Source: Terebella lapidaria | Taxonomy: Eukaryota > Annelida > Polychaeta > Terebellida > Terebellidae | Reading direction: 5' to 3' | DNA: 64,000 bases | Assembly (NCBI GenBank): GCA_949152475.1 | Contig: OX424568.1 | Location: forward strand, 6,299,667 to 6,363,666 | In this document: positions 48,601 to 59,135 of the stretch, in pieces | Position numbering within the stretch: position 1 is the first letter of the stretch | Layout: each line of letters begins with the position of its first letter | Program-made: the position numbers and the translations under genes | Notes under the pieces: model-generated | Told to the model about the DNA's origin: nothing | Database searches by the model: none | The model's input: only the letters and a program-made list of their open reading frames with translations

Positions 48601-49836
48601 GCCTTCCATTACTTGGTTAAGTCGGAATCTGATGCTGATGTCCCCCAACAGGATGAAACCCTCACAGTTTATGACGGGAATGCTTGCTTTCACACTTTGA
48701 TGGTAACTTTACTTATTTAATTGTAAACCAATGGCATTTACACTTTTCATATGCTTCATGATCTGTCTAATCTGCGATATTGTCTAATATATCAGTTTCA
48801 TTTTCAGACTCTGCCGGACACATTTGGTGAAATATGCACAAAGTTATTTGATAACTTGTCCAAGTCAGGAGATGTTGTGTTCAGCACAGACGATTACCAA
48901 CCTGAATCAATCAAGTCATTAGAGAGAAAGCGTCGAGGATGTGGGGAGAAGCTGATCCTTGGAGGTGGTGCAACAAAATGTCCCGCTGAATGGAAGTTGT
49001 TCCTGAGTAATGCTGAAAACAAGTTACAACTAACCAGACTTATACTCAAACTGTGGAGTTCCAACGATTTTGCCGGAAGGTTACATGGACGTAAAGTGAT
49101 TCTGATATGTGAGGGAGCCGCACACCTACTTACCTCGGACGATGGTCTGACAACAAAGCGATTTGACATCCCCGCACTTAACTCTACCCAAGAAGAAACT
49201 GATTCTCGAGTGATCCTGTACAGCATGTATGCTGCAACCCAAGGGTATCATAACGTGCGAATCAAAAGTCCAGACTCAGATGTCTTCTTCATCCTCCTTC
49301 ACTTCGCTGGAACTCTCAACATCAGACTGTTGTTTGACACAAAGATCCACAACAAGGCCAGATTGTTTGATGTGTCAAAAGTTGCAAGAGACTGGCAATT
49401 ACCACAGAATGTCCTCGATGACTTGGAAAAATTCGTTTGTGCCATGTATGGCAGCACAATGAATGCCACGAAAGTTGACGACCTCAGAACGAACAAGGTA
49501 AACAAATTGTGTACACAGGAAGAGAAATCTGTACCCAGTAGCGTTGACTTGTCCACGCTGCCACCATGTCAGAAAAGTCTTCAACAACATGTACTACGTG
49601 TGAATTTCCAAGTCGCTATCTGGAAATTGTCGCATTTGTCAAGACCCACAGTCCCGGCCGCACACCAAGGCCATGGATGGGTCCTGACTGAGGAAGGTCT
49701 CCAGCCATTCTGGTTCGATGGTGACTGCCAACCACGGCATTTGCAAGAACTTGGTACTGATGACATGAGCGAAGACGACGAATCAGACGTAGATGTCGGC
49801 AGTGACAATTACGACGACAGTAGTGACTCGGATTGA
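45689..49836 (+). CDS. 1296-aa uncharacterised, probably transposon-derived protein with C-terminal PIN/FEN1-like nuclease fold
   Basis: Three exons join in frame: 45689-48413, 48566-48702 and 48808-49836 (3891 nt with stop; introns 152 and 105 nt, GT-AG). The sequence is fully open. Conserved blocks, from my memory of a multi-copy invertebrate family, are DNFDNLLNNLTGKGSIHT (aa 278-295), GTFHLECAF with GSGLGDILLEAGLL (from aa 473), and HVHILLALVES to NYARYLSYF (aa 608-653). The C-terminal part (aa ~975-1120) has DDYQPESIKSLERKRRG, EETDSRVIL (acidic residues 1083-1086) and SPDSDVFFILLHF (D1110, D1112), like the metal-binding acids of PIN/XPG-FEN1 nucleases. The tail is very acidic. No known transposase motif is visible. 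Function is unknown; nuclease activity is inference. Confidence 0.75.
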
Positions 49837-49868
49837 ACATTGTATTGACAGACAAAGAACGGTGCCTC

Positions 49869-49882
49869 TGTGTGTGTGTGTG

Positions 49883-49930
<48 letters not shown>

Positions 49931-49936
49931 TGTTTG
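49869..49936. repeat. (GT)n microsatellite
   Basis: About 65 nt of nearly pure GT repeats begin just downstream of the stop codon of the 1296-aa gene. Cys/Val- and His/Thr-repeat frames across it on both strands are artefacts. Confidence 0.95.
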
Positions 49937-50537
49937 TATAACCTGCCAACTGGGGACCAACGTTAGAAAACACACCAACCAAGTGAGGACCGTATGTCCA
50001 ACTGAGGACACACACCCCGGTCCTCAGTTGGTCACACGATTATTTTTATTTGAAATGCGTTAGTTAGTCACTATCAATGATTAGAAGCATTATTCCGAAA
50101 TGTCCTCACTTGGCACCCACCGCATGAAACATGTGTGTATGGCCACGCCATTTTTCTGTCGGGTGTGTGTCGTGTGCTCGCGGTGGGAGAGTTGAGCGAC
50201 CTTGACCTTCACGGCCGACCGTCAACTTGGCTTGAGTTGACCTGTGAAATTGTTGCCGGACTTCTGGTGGTGAGTAAAACGCCGATCTGTACAAAATAAA
50301 AACTTTGAAACATGGTAGGATTAAGAAATAACCATAGAGAGGTCTATATTGAAACCAAGTAAAGAGAAATGTTCACATATTAGCCGCATTTCGAAGCCAC
50401 GAAGTCGAAAAACCTCTATCAGTATCATCGCTCAACCCGTACTACCGAGTGAGTCTGTCGATACCGAGCGCTGCCGACCGCACACAGCGCACAGCAAGCA
50501 TGGAAACTAGGATATACACTTGTGAATGTGAAATTAT

Positions 50538-52512
50538 TGTATCCCCCGAACGAAGTTCGGCGGATACTATGGACTTGTCTCCGTCGCGCCGCCGCCGCGT
50601 CCGCCGTAGAGATTTTCTTGTGAACGCTCTACAGGTTGCAAATCTTAACCGATTCTAATAATTTTTTATACAGACACATCTTATGGTAAGATCCCGACAC
50701 CAATCGATTTTGGTTGCCATAGCGACCAAATTGGCCGATTGGCGACACATTTTGTGCTCAAATTAGCCTGTTTAACACACATGGCTTGTGAACGCTCTAC
50801 GAGTGGGAGTTTTCATTGAATGATCATGAAATCGCACAGGCTCGATGAGAAAGACCGTCACACGAAACCTATTGTTTTTCACAATGATCAAATAAATATT
50901 AATTAGTTAATGGACTAACTTATTACGACCATTAAAATACCCACTTTGACATCTGTGCTCACTCCAATACCCTGTATTATGAAAGCAAATGGCAATGGAT
51001 TCTTGTTCAGAATAGAGAACTGATGTTTTGGGTGAAAACAGAACAATATTATTTAATAAGTTAACGTTAGTTTTACTAGTTAAGTCTATTATTTCCCACA
51101 ATAAAAATAGTTAAGATGAGAAACATTTATTATTAAGCTCAACAAGGTAAAAGTTTCGTCCAGTACAAATTTCATGGGTGTAACCAAATAAGTTAAAATT
51201 ATTTTTACTGGTTAAGTCTATTATTGACCACAATAAAAATAGTTAAGACAAGATATATTTATTATTGGGCTCAACAAGGTAAAGGTTATGTCCAGTAGAG
51301 ATTTTGTGGCTCTAGCCAAATAAGTTAACATTATTTTTGCTAGTTAAGTCTATTATTGACCTCATTATAAATAGTTAAGACGAGAAACATTAATCATTGA
51401 GCTCAACAAGGTAAAGGTTTTGTCCAGTACAGATTTCATGGGTGTAACCGAAAAAGTTGACATTATTCTTACTAGTTAAGTCTATTATTGCCCACAATAA
51501 AAATAGTTAAGACAAGAAATATTTATTATTGGGCTCAATAAGGTAAAGGTTCTGTTCAGTAGAGGTTTTATGGCTGTAACCAAATAAGTTAACATTATTT
51601 TTGCTAGTTAAGTCTATTATTTACCTCAAAAAAATAGTTAAGACGGGAAAAGCTTATTATTGAGCTGAACCAGGTAATGGAATTTCACATTCAAATCTAA
51701 TTTGGAACATATATTCAGGTGAAAATAGACCTTTTTGTGAAAACATTGATCTGGCTCCCATTTTGTCATTTTGAAATGCAGTTTTGGTCAACTTTTAATT
51801 TGAATTTCAACTTGAAACCAAGTTTGGCACATATCATGAGATAAAATATATGTTATGGTGAAAAGTTCGATCTGGCACCAAATCTGTCATCTTGAAATGC
51901 AGTTTTGGTCAACTTTTAGTTTGAATTCTAACTTGAAATCAAGTTTGGCACATATTATGAGTTAAAATATAACTTATGACGAAAAGTTCGATCTGGCTCC
52001 AATTTCGTCATCTTGAAATGCAGTTTTGGTCAACTTTTACATTGAATTTCAACTTGAAACCAAGTTTGGCACATATTATGAGTTAAAATATAACCCATGG
52101 CGAAAAGCTCAATCTGGCTCTTTAACTTGAAATGCAGTTTTGGTCAATTTTTACTCTGAATATCAACTTTGAACCAGGTTTGTCAACTATTCTGGGTTGA
52201 CATATAACTTCAGGTGGAAAGATTGGTCTGGCTGTAATTTCGTTATTTTGTCAAACATGTCGAAATGGAAATCCATATGCAGTGATTTTGGAGGTGATCT
52301 TGAATTCGACTTTCAATAATCTTGAAAGATCAATGCAGCAATTTTGGTGGATAACAAAACAGTTGTGGCTTAAGATTTTACATTTCTCTAGTAATCTTTT
52401 TTAGCCCTTGCTCTAGTTTTTCATACTTATCAGTAATATATTTGGGGCAACAGGGATGATAAGGCTACGGGGGATACACCCAAGCGGTCGTAGGCGACCG
52501 GAAATGTCTAGT
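50538..52512 (+). mobile_element. Helentron-like element (family 2), complete copy
   Basis: It starts TGTATCCCCCGAACGAAGTT with a hairpin (CCGAACGAAGTTCGG), and the start is inverted near the end: GTATCCCCCG (50539-50548) against CGGGGGATAC (52468-52477). The 3' hairpin GGTCG-TAGG-CGACC (52486-52499) is followed by AAATGT and CTAGT (52508-52512), then T. Inside are the ~131-bp array (51050-51680) and the 121-bp array (51700-52200). No Rep/helicase is encoded. The left-edge copy (1-3542) is inverted relative to this one. Confidence 0.7.
51050..52200. repeat. Two adjacent minisatellites (131-bp then 121-bp) inside the family-2 element
   Basis: TTGGCAC at 51823, 51944 and 52065 gives a 121-bp period. 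TAGTTAAGTCTATTATT recurs about every 131 bp from 51070 to 51620. Both are reverse complements of the arrays at 119-2860. Confidence 0.85.
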
Positions 52513-53003
52513 TATAATTTACTACAATAGAGTCTAAATGACGCATGCGTTGAATGTTTGAGGCATCATGAATGATGATGGAGGCGACTGGCTACGAACT
52601 GTCCGTCCCTAAGTCGCCACACCCCAAAAGTCGCCATGAGGGTTATATTTTTGTTACAAACAGTACAATCTTTCACAAATCACAAATGATACTTCCACTT
52701 TATATGGATGTATCTTGAGAGGTAGGTAGGTACAATTGTTTGATTGTTGCATATGAGCTGTCTGTCCCTAAGTCGCCGCATCCCCAAAGTCGCCATGTTG
52801 CATCTACTGTGATCATTTTTGTCACAATCGTAATCATGGTAATTGTGACTACACATCACATTCCATCCATATTAGTGGAACTTTCATTTAGGATTTGCCA
52901 AAGATTGCACTGTTTGTAACAAAAATATAACCCACATGGCGACTTTTGGGGTGTGGCGACTTAGGGACGGACAGCTCATAGGGAGATCATAACGCACTCA
53001 ATA
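52513..53003. repeat. Decayed inverted-repeat element around 52600-52980
   Basis: GAACTGTCCGTCCCTAAGTC with GCCACACCCCAAAAGTCGCC (about 52595-52635) is inverted near 52935-52980 (GGCGACTTTTGGGGTGTGGC, GACTTAGGGACGGACAG). A third partial copy (GAGCTGTCTGTCCCTAAGTC) lies at about 52756. This is a probable MITE of about 385 bp; the target duplication is unclear. Confidence 0.65.
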
Positions 53004-53005
53004 TA

Positions 53006-53591
53006 CTGTAAAAGCACACGTTTTTCTCGAGTAGAGTCGTATTTAGTTCGCGATTTTCGCGAGCAGAACAAAATCGCGAAAATTAATCCCCGCAAATATG
53101 TCTCCACCCGCACTTTGGACTGCGTAGGCAATGACCTCGGCTCAAATCGCTACAACGGCTGACCTACTGTATTCCAAACGCGTGTTGTACCGCGCCTGTC
53201 CTTTTGTGCTAGGACTGGAGTCTGGCGGCAAGCAGAGATCATGTAATTTTACATATTTCGAAGACATACATGTTTAAAGACCATGAAATGAAAACCATCA
53301 AAAAATTTAAGTGGCTTACATTTTACCACACTCCATGCACAAATATCCATAACCAATACCCCTCTCCCTGGGCATCGGACTATATTTTTATCATGTTTAT
53401 GACACATTGGCCATTATATCCTTGTTGGCACAAGTAAATGTCCAATTCAGGAAATGAAACATTCCTGTATGTTCATGGAAGTGACGGTCCTTTGTCACGT
53501 AAACCCGCGAAATTAAATCCTCACGAGAAAATCCACATTTGAAAAACGCGAAAATTAATATTAATACTCGCGAAATCAAATGCACTTACAG
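53006..53591. mobile_element. 586-bp MITE with CTGTAA termini, TA duplication
   Basis: CTGTAAAAGCACACG from 53006 is inverted as AAATGCACTTACAG to 53591, with TA on each side (53004-53005, 53592-53593). Subterminal CGCGAAAATTAAT motifs occur on both sides. The terminal hexamer matches the MITE at 28122-28335. A 62-codon frame inside has no domain. Confidence 0.65.
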
Positions 53592-53939
53592 TATGTTTCG
53601 TATTGTTAAACACGGGGAACATATTTGCCCGCTAGATTCGACAGTTAAGCCAAATTTTGTAACTCAAGTACTCGGGTGTTATGACTTAACTCATAACCGA
53701 GTACTAGTATCAAAGTACCAACTCTGGATTACCATGGCAAAAAAAATTAAAATAGATCATCAATAAGACAATAACAGTCAGTTGACTAATGACTACTGTA
53801 TTCAGTTCATTGGGCACTCGCTAAAGCACGCTTCTGATGTCATGTCTAGAGTCCAACTATCATTGCCTAAGTGATTTCCTATTCGAAACAATGTCGAAAC
53901 AACTTAGATTGTCCCTTTCAAGAAATTTTGGGACTTTTT

Positions 53940-54655
53940 TCGCCACTTTTCCTTCATAATGGGGGTTGCTGTATGAGTTCACCCAGAACGCTTAAAGATA
54001 GAGCTTAGATAATGGCACTTTCAAATGTGAAGTCATATATGGCGATTTGTGTGATGACCTTGAATTCGACCTTCAATGACCTTGAAAGGTCTGAAAGGCC
54101 ATTACAATATTGCCTTAAATTCACATATTGCCCTCTGCAGAGAAAACGCTTGATCATAGAGCTTAGGTTTGTATTATGAGCCTATAGTAAGTCATATATG
54201 GTGCAACTTTTGGTGACCTTGAATTTGACTTTTGATGACCTTGAAAGGTCAAAACGGCAATTCCAAAATAGCCTGAAATGCACAAATTGGCCTCTGAGTG
54301 AAAGCGCTTGATCAAAGATGGCGCACCTTTTGGTGACCTTGAACTTGACCTCAGATGACCTTGAGTGCTTAATCTCGAGGTCACATCTGATCTGAGATCT
54401 GTAAAGTGGGCTCTGCAGACGAAAAGCACAAAAGTGGGTAGAATTTAAGTTTGTACTATGAACATATATGAAAACATGTACATCACAGCTTCTGGTGACC
54501 TGGAACTTTGACATATGACCTTGAAGCTTGACATCAGAAGAATAATAAAGGTCATGTGTGACCTCTAATGTGTAAAATGATGTGTTAATGATTTATGTTA
54601 GGGAAAATGAAAATATGGGCAAAGTACCGGTAAGCTTCAGGACCCTTGGTCCTAT
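53940..54655 (+). mobile_element. Probable Helentron-like family-3 relative, degenerate
   Basis: Many GATGACCTTGAAAGGTC-type motifs in the same order as the other family-3 copies, ending with GTACCGGTAAGC and a hairpin AGGACC-CTT-GGTCCT (54636-54650) followed by a T run. The 5' boundary is not identified. Frames on the minus strand at 54163-54514 are artefacts of the repeats. Confidence 0.4.
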
Positions 54656-55299
54656 TTTTTCTTCTTATTATTTTTGCTCATTTCTAGAAGATAAGTCTTG
54701 ACAGTCTCAAAGGATCTTCAATAAATATTCAGATCTCATCAAAAATACTTTGATACAGCTCTTTATCGGTTTTCATCAAGCACACAGATAGCCTCAATAG
54801 CCTTCAAATAGCATGAATAGGCAAAAGACTCGATTCTTCTTATTTGTCACTTTCTCGACTCCACTATTACATTTCAGCACAGTACTAGTATGTCATTGGC
54901 CTAAAGCGAGACGAAAAGCTAATTATGATAAATATGTATAGCCTCCAAAGTTGACAAGTTAACTTTAGCACCGGACCCTGTATCACTATCAGCATTCTAA
55001 AATCACGCACAATGATTTTAAAATGGTCCGCATCAGCAAATTGCGCAAAATCATGAGAATACTGCTATGATTGTAGCAGCTGATGACAAGGATTGTTTTC
55101 CCAGACCGCCAGGTTTATCATTTGCACCAGAGGACAGTTAATTATCTGCGATTGGTGTGATAGGTGTTTATGCCGAACTTGAAATATATAACACTGATTT
55201 AAGCTGATTAATGCTGTGGTTATTCCAGAATGTGGCTCCAATTTCACATGTTTTAAGAAAGTTTGTGTACCTTTCAACTTTGGTGGATGACTACGGAAA

Positions 55300-56766
55300 A
55301 TCAAACGTCAGCAACACAGAAAGCAATGAGAAGAGAACTGAACAGGTAGGAATTATGTTCAAACAAAATGTATAATGTGACACAAGCTTCCGTCTTGTGT
55401 CACCACGTACCTGTTATTTGGAAAACATCCAACATCAGACCTTTACCCAAAAAAACTCAACCAACAATCCATAATGACTATCGTCCAGTCGCGTTGACGT
55501 CATTGGTAATGAAGTGTTTTGAAAGGATTCTGATGTCACTCCTGATGCCGACGGTAAAACCGTTGATGGATCCTCTCCAGTTTGCCTACCGAGCTCAGCG
55601 CGGCGTAGCTGACGCCACCCTTACGCTGGTACACCACCTGTACCAGCACCTGGACACACAGGGAAAGCACGCTCGGGTCCTGATGGTAGATTTCTCGTCA
55701 GCGTTCAATACCATACAGCCTGTCACTATGATGGAAAAGTTGCTCTCCATGGGTGTCAATGGCCATCTCGTGCTATGGATAGAAGACTATCTGACGAACA
55801 GACCTCAGCGAGTGTGCGTGGGACAACTGATGTCGGATACACTCGTTGTCAGCACAGGAGCACCACAGGGCTGCGTGTTGTCACCGGTCCTGTTCACGCT
55901 GTACACGGACGATTGCCGTTCCAGCTTCGACAATTGTGAGATCATCAAGTACGCCGACGACACCGCAATTATCGGTAAACTGTCACGTGATCCAACGGGT
56001 CTAACGAACTATCAGTCGTGTATCTTGGAGTTCACAGATTGGTGTCGGAAAAACTGCCTTGAGCTAAATGTATCAAAAACAAAAGAACTGATTTTCAATT
56101 TTGCGAAGGTGTATAATTGTGGCAATATTGTTATAGGTAATGAATCTGTAGAGATAGCGAACGAGTATAAGTATCTTGGAACTGTCATTGATAACAAATT
56201 GACTTGGAAGCAAAATAACAAGCTTGTGTTCGGCAAACTACAGAAAAGGTTGTATTTCTTACGTAAGCTAAAACATTACAAGGTCAGTCGTAAAATAATG
56301 GAACTGTTTTACAAATCTGTAATTGAAAGCACTATCACTTTTGGTATTACTGTGTATTACGGAAATTCTACCAAACATGACCTGACGGGGATGTCACGCA
56401 TGATCAGACGGTGTGAGAAAGTAATCGGAACTAAATGCATGTCATTAGATAGGTTGTTTGGCAAGTTTAGTGCTGCAAAACAAAATGTGATTATGGCAGA
56501 CACGACACACCCACTTCACGCCAACTACCAGAAGCTGAGATCCGGTGTGAGGCTCCAGTCGCTCAAGTGTCGCACGGCCCGATATCAACGCTCCTTCGTG
56601 CCTAACTCCATACGCCAGTATAACAATGTATCGTCACGCTAGCATTTTCTGTAACTGTTGATATATTATGTAATCACGCTTTGATATTCCGTGTCATTTG
56701 TGAAACAAGTTTCTCCATGAGATTAATAAAGTATCTATCTATCTATCTATCTATCCATCTATCTAA
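55300..56766 (+). mobile_element. 5'-truncated CR1/L2-group LINE with open reverse transcriptase
   Basis: A 424-codon frame (55368-56642) begins within RT (WKTSNIRPLPKK) and includes DFSSAFNT, STGAPQGCVLSPVLFTLYTD and the catalytic KYADDTAI. It continues through the thumb (LELNVSKTKEL, EYKYLGTVID) to a normal-looking C terminus. The apurinic endonuclease and ORF1 are missing, so it cannot move on its own. The 3' end has AATAAAGT followed by an (ATCT)n tail (about 56728-56764), typical of microsatellite-ended CR1/L2-type elements. RT frame intactness suggests a fairly young copy. Confidence 0.85.
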
Positions 56767-57029
56767 TATTAAGTATCAACTTCAATGCATGGAACATTAC
56801 ATGCAGTTTAGAGGTAAGTACACGTATAGCAAGAAATGAAAAGTTTACAATTGAAATTTGTAAATTCCCTCATATAACAAAATCACGATGTGAAGAAATA
56901 AATTGTAAATTTTGGCCCCTACATCAATGTACATGTATCTGAACCTGAGAGCGAAACTCCTTAAGTTATCAAAGATGAATTATGTACTAAATATGCTGAA
57001 TATGTGCTTTTTCATTTATTCAATATGAG

Positions 57030-57105
57030 GAAACTGAGTGCGGCAGTTGTCCACTGCCTGTACCTGAGCATGCGCAATGGTCACCAGACACTGCTCTTTC
57101 CAATG
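57030..57105 (+). CDS. Tentative exon, unknown gene
   Basis: The segment between AG (57028-57029) and GTAAAT (57106) reads KLSAAVVHCLYLSMRNGHQT then LLFPM. It ends in phase 0, which does not match the next tentative exon. I do not recognise the family. It could be an upstream exon of the tyrosine-recombinase-like gene to the right. Confidence 0.25.
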
Positions 57106-57319
57106 GTAAATAAACATGATACGGTAAACTTCTTCCTCAAATTGTATCATGGTCTGTTTCTGTGCTACAGCACAGTATACATGTATCAGAAACTGATTCC
57201 TCGCAGACATTCACGACGTTGTAAGAATGTATTACATGAAATCAGTATTTATGAAAACGGTATTTAAAGTCCCTAGTAAATAAATAATCAGTGTTCAAAT
57301 CAGACTATTCTTGTTACAG

Positions 57320-57390
57320 ATCGTGCAAATGTGGAACTTCTGACCAGGATCAACAGTCAGCTGCGTGAATACTTCACGGTTGAAAATCCT
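57320..57390 (+). CDS. Tentative exon, unknown gene
   Basis: Bounded by ACAG and a strong GTGAGT donor; it reads RANVELLTRINSQLREYFTV then ENP, an amphipathic helix-like stretch. It ends in phase 0 whereas the exon at 59136 needs phase 1, so an exon is missing between them or they belong to different transcripts. Confidence 0.3.
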
Positions 57391-57639
57391 GTGAGTGAGC
57401 AGATAGCTTGCACTAGTACTAGTAATTGCATACACTGGTAATTCCTGCTTTGCATTTACTGGTACGGTTTGGCATACGTTTTCATTCTCATTGCAAATCA
57501 TGCGTGTAATTCATATTGCTTCCCTGGTAATAATGAAAATGCTCTTGTGGCCAATGAGGCTTTCCATAATGTTATGATTGTGAGGGTATCATTTGTGCTT
57601 ATTGCATTATATTCATTACCATTCTAAACCAATACTAAT

Positions 57640-59098
57640 GGGACTATTTGTATTGACGAGCCGTCAGACCCCTGATAGACCAAACCCACTACTAATCATG
57701 CTAATGGGACTATTTCTATTGACGAGCCGTCAGACCCCTGATAGACCAACCCCAATACTAATGGGACTATTAGTATTGACGAGCCGTCAGACCCCTGATA
57801 GACCAACCCCACTACTAATGGGACTATTTGTATTGACGAGCCATCAGACCCCTGATAGACCAACCCCACTACTAATGGGACTATATGTATTGACGACCCG
57901 TCAGACCCCTGATAGATCAACCCCACTACTAATGGGACTATGAAGAGCCGTCAGACCCCTGATAGACCAACCCCACTACTAATGGGACTATTTGCATTGA
58001 CGAGCCGTCAGACCCCTGATAGACCAACCCCACTACTAATGGGACTATTTGTATTGGCGAGCCGTCAGACCTCTGATAGACCAACCACGCTACTAATGGG
58101 ACTATTTGTATTGACGAGCCGTCAGACCCCTGATAGACCAACCCCACTACTAATGGGACTATTTGCATTGACGAGCCGTCAGACCCCTGATAGACCAACC
58201 CCACTAATAATGGGACTATTTGCATTGACGAGCCGTCAGACCCCTGATAGACCAACCCCACTACTAATGGGACTATTTGTATTGGCGAGCCGTCAGACCC
58301 CCGATAGACCAACCCCACTACTAATGGGTCTATTTGTATTGATGAGCCGTCAGACCCCTGATAGACCAACCCCACTACTAATTGGACTATTTGTATTGGC
58401 GAGCCGTCAGACCCCTGATAGACCAACCCCACTACTAATGGGACTATTTGTATTGACGAGCCGTCAGACCCCTGATAGACCAACCCCACTACTAATGGGA
58501 CTATTTGTATTGACGAGCCGTCAGACCCCTGACAGACCAACCCCACTACTAACGGGACTATTTGCATTGACGAGCCGCCAGACCCCTGATAGACCAACCC
58601 CACTACTAATGGGACTATTTGTATTGGCGAGCCGTCAGACCCCCGATAGACCAACCCCACTACTAATGGGTCTATTTGTATTGATGAGCCGTCAGACCCC
58701 TGATAGACCAACCCCACTACTAATTGGACTATTTGTATTGGCGAGCCGTCAGACCCCTGATAGACCAACCCCACTACTAATGGGACTATTTGTATTGACG
58801 AGCCGTCAGACCCCTGATAGACCAACCCCACTACTAATGGGACTATTTGTATTGACGAGCCGTCAGACCCCTGATAGACCAACCCCACTACTAATGGGAC
58901 TATGAAGAGCCGTCAGACCCCTGATAGACCAACCCCACTACTAATGGGACTATGAAGAGCCGTCAGACCCCTGATAGACCAACCCCACTACTAATGGGAC
59001 TATGAAGAGCCGTCAGACTCCTGATAGACCAACCCCACTACTAATGGGACTATTTGTATTGTCGAGCCGTCAGACCCCTGATAGACCAACCCCAAGTT
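57640..59098. repeat. 57-bp satellite array with 342-bp higher-order repeat
   Basis: About 25 units of 57 bp (e.g. CGTCAGACCCCTGATAGACC followed by AACCCCACTACTAATGGGAC). A variant pair (GGGTCTATTTGTATTGATGA then ATTGGACTATTTG) recurs 342 bp apart (58322 and 58664), i.e. six units. Some units are shortened to about 50 bp (GACTATGAAGAGCC), three in a row near 58900-59020. Because 57 is a multiple of three, frames stay open on both strands (321 and 316 codons) with 19-residue repeats; these are not genes. Confidence 0.95.
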
Positions 59099-59135
59099 TG
59101 ATTGACCTCCAATCCAGTGGTGGTTTTTTGTACAG

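Noticed and set aside
49616..50063. Frames rich in Thr-His or Cys-Val repeats
   Set aside because: They cross the (GT)n microsatellite.
57938..58905. Long open frames of 321 codons (+) and 316 codons (-)
   Set aside because: They are translations of the 57-bp satellite in both directions; no start context, splice context or domain, and strict 19-residue repetition.
57640..59098. CRISPR-like repeat array
   Set aside because: Units are contiguous tandem repeats without unique spacers, in a eukaryotic genome.
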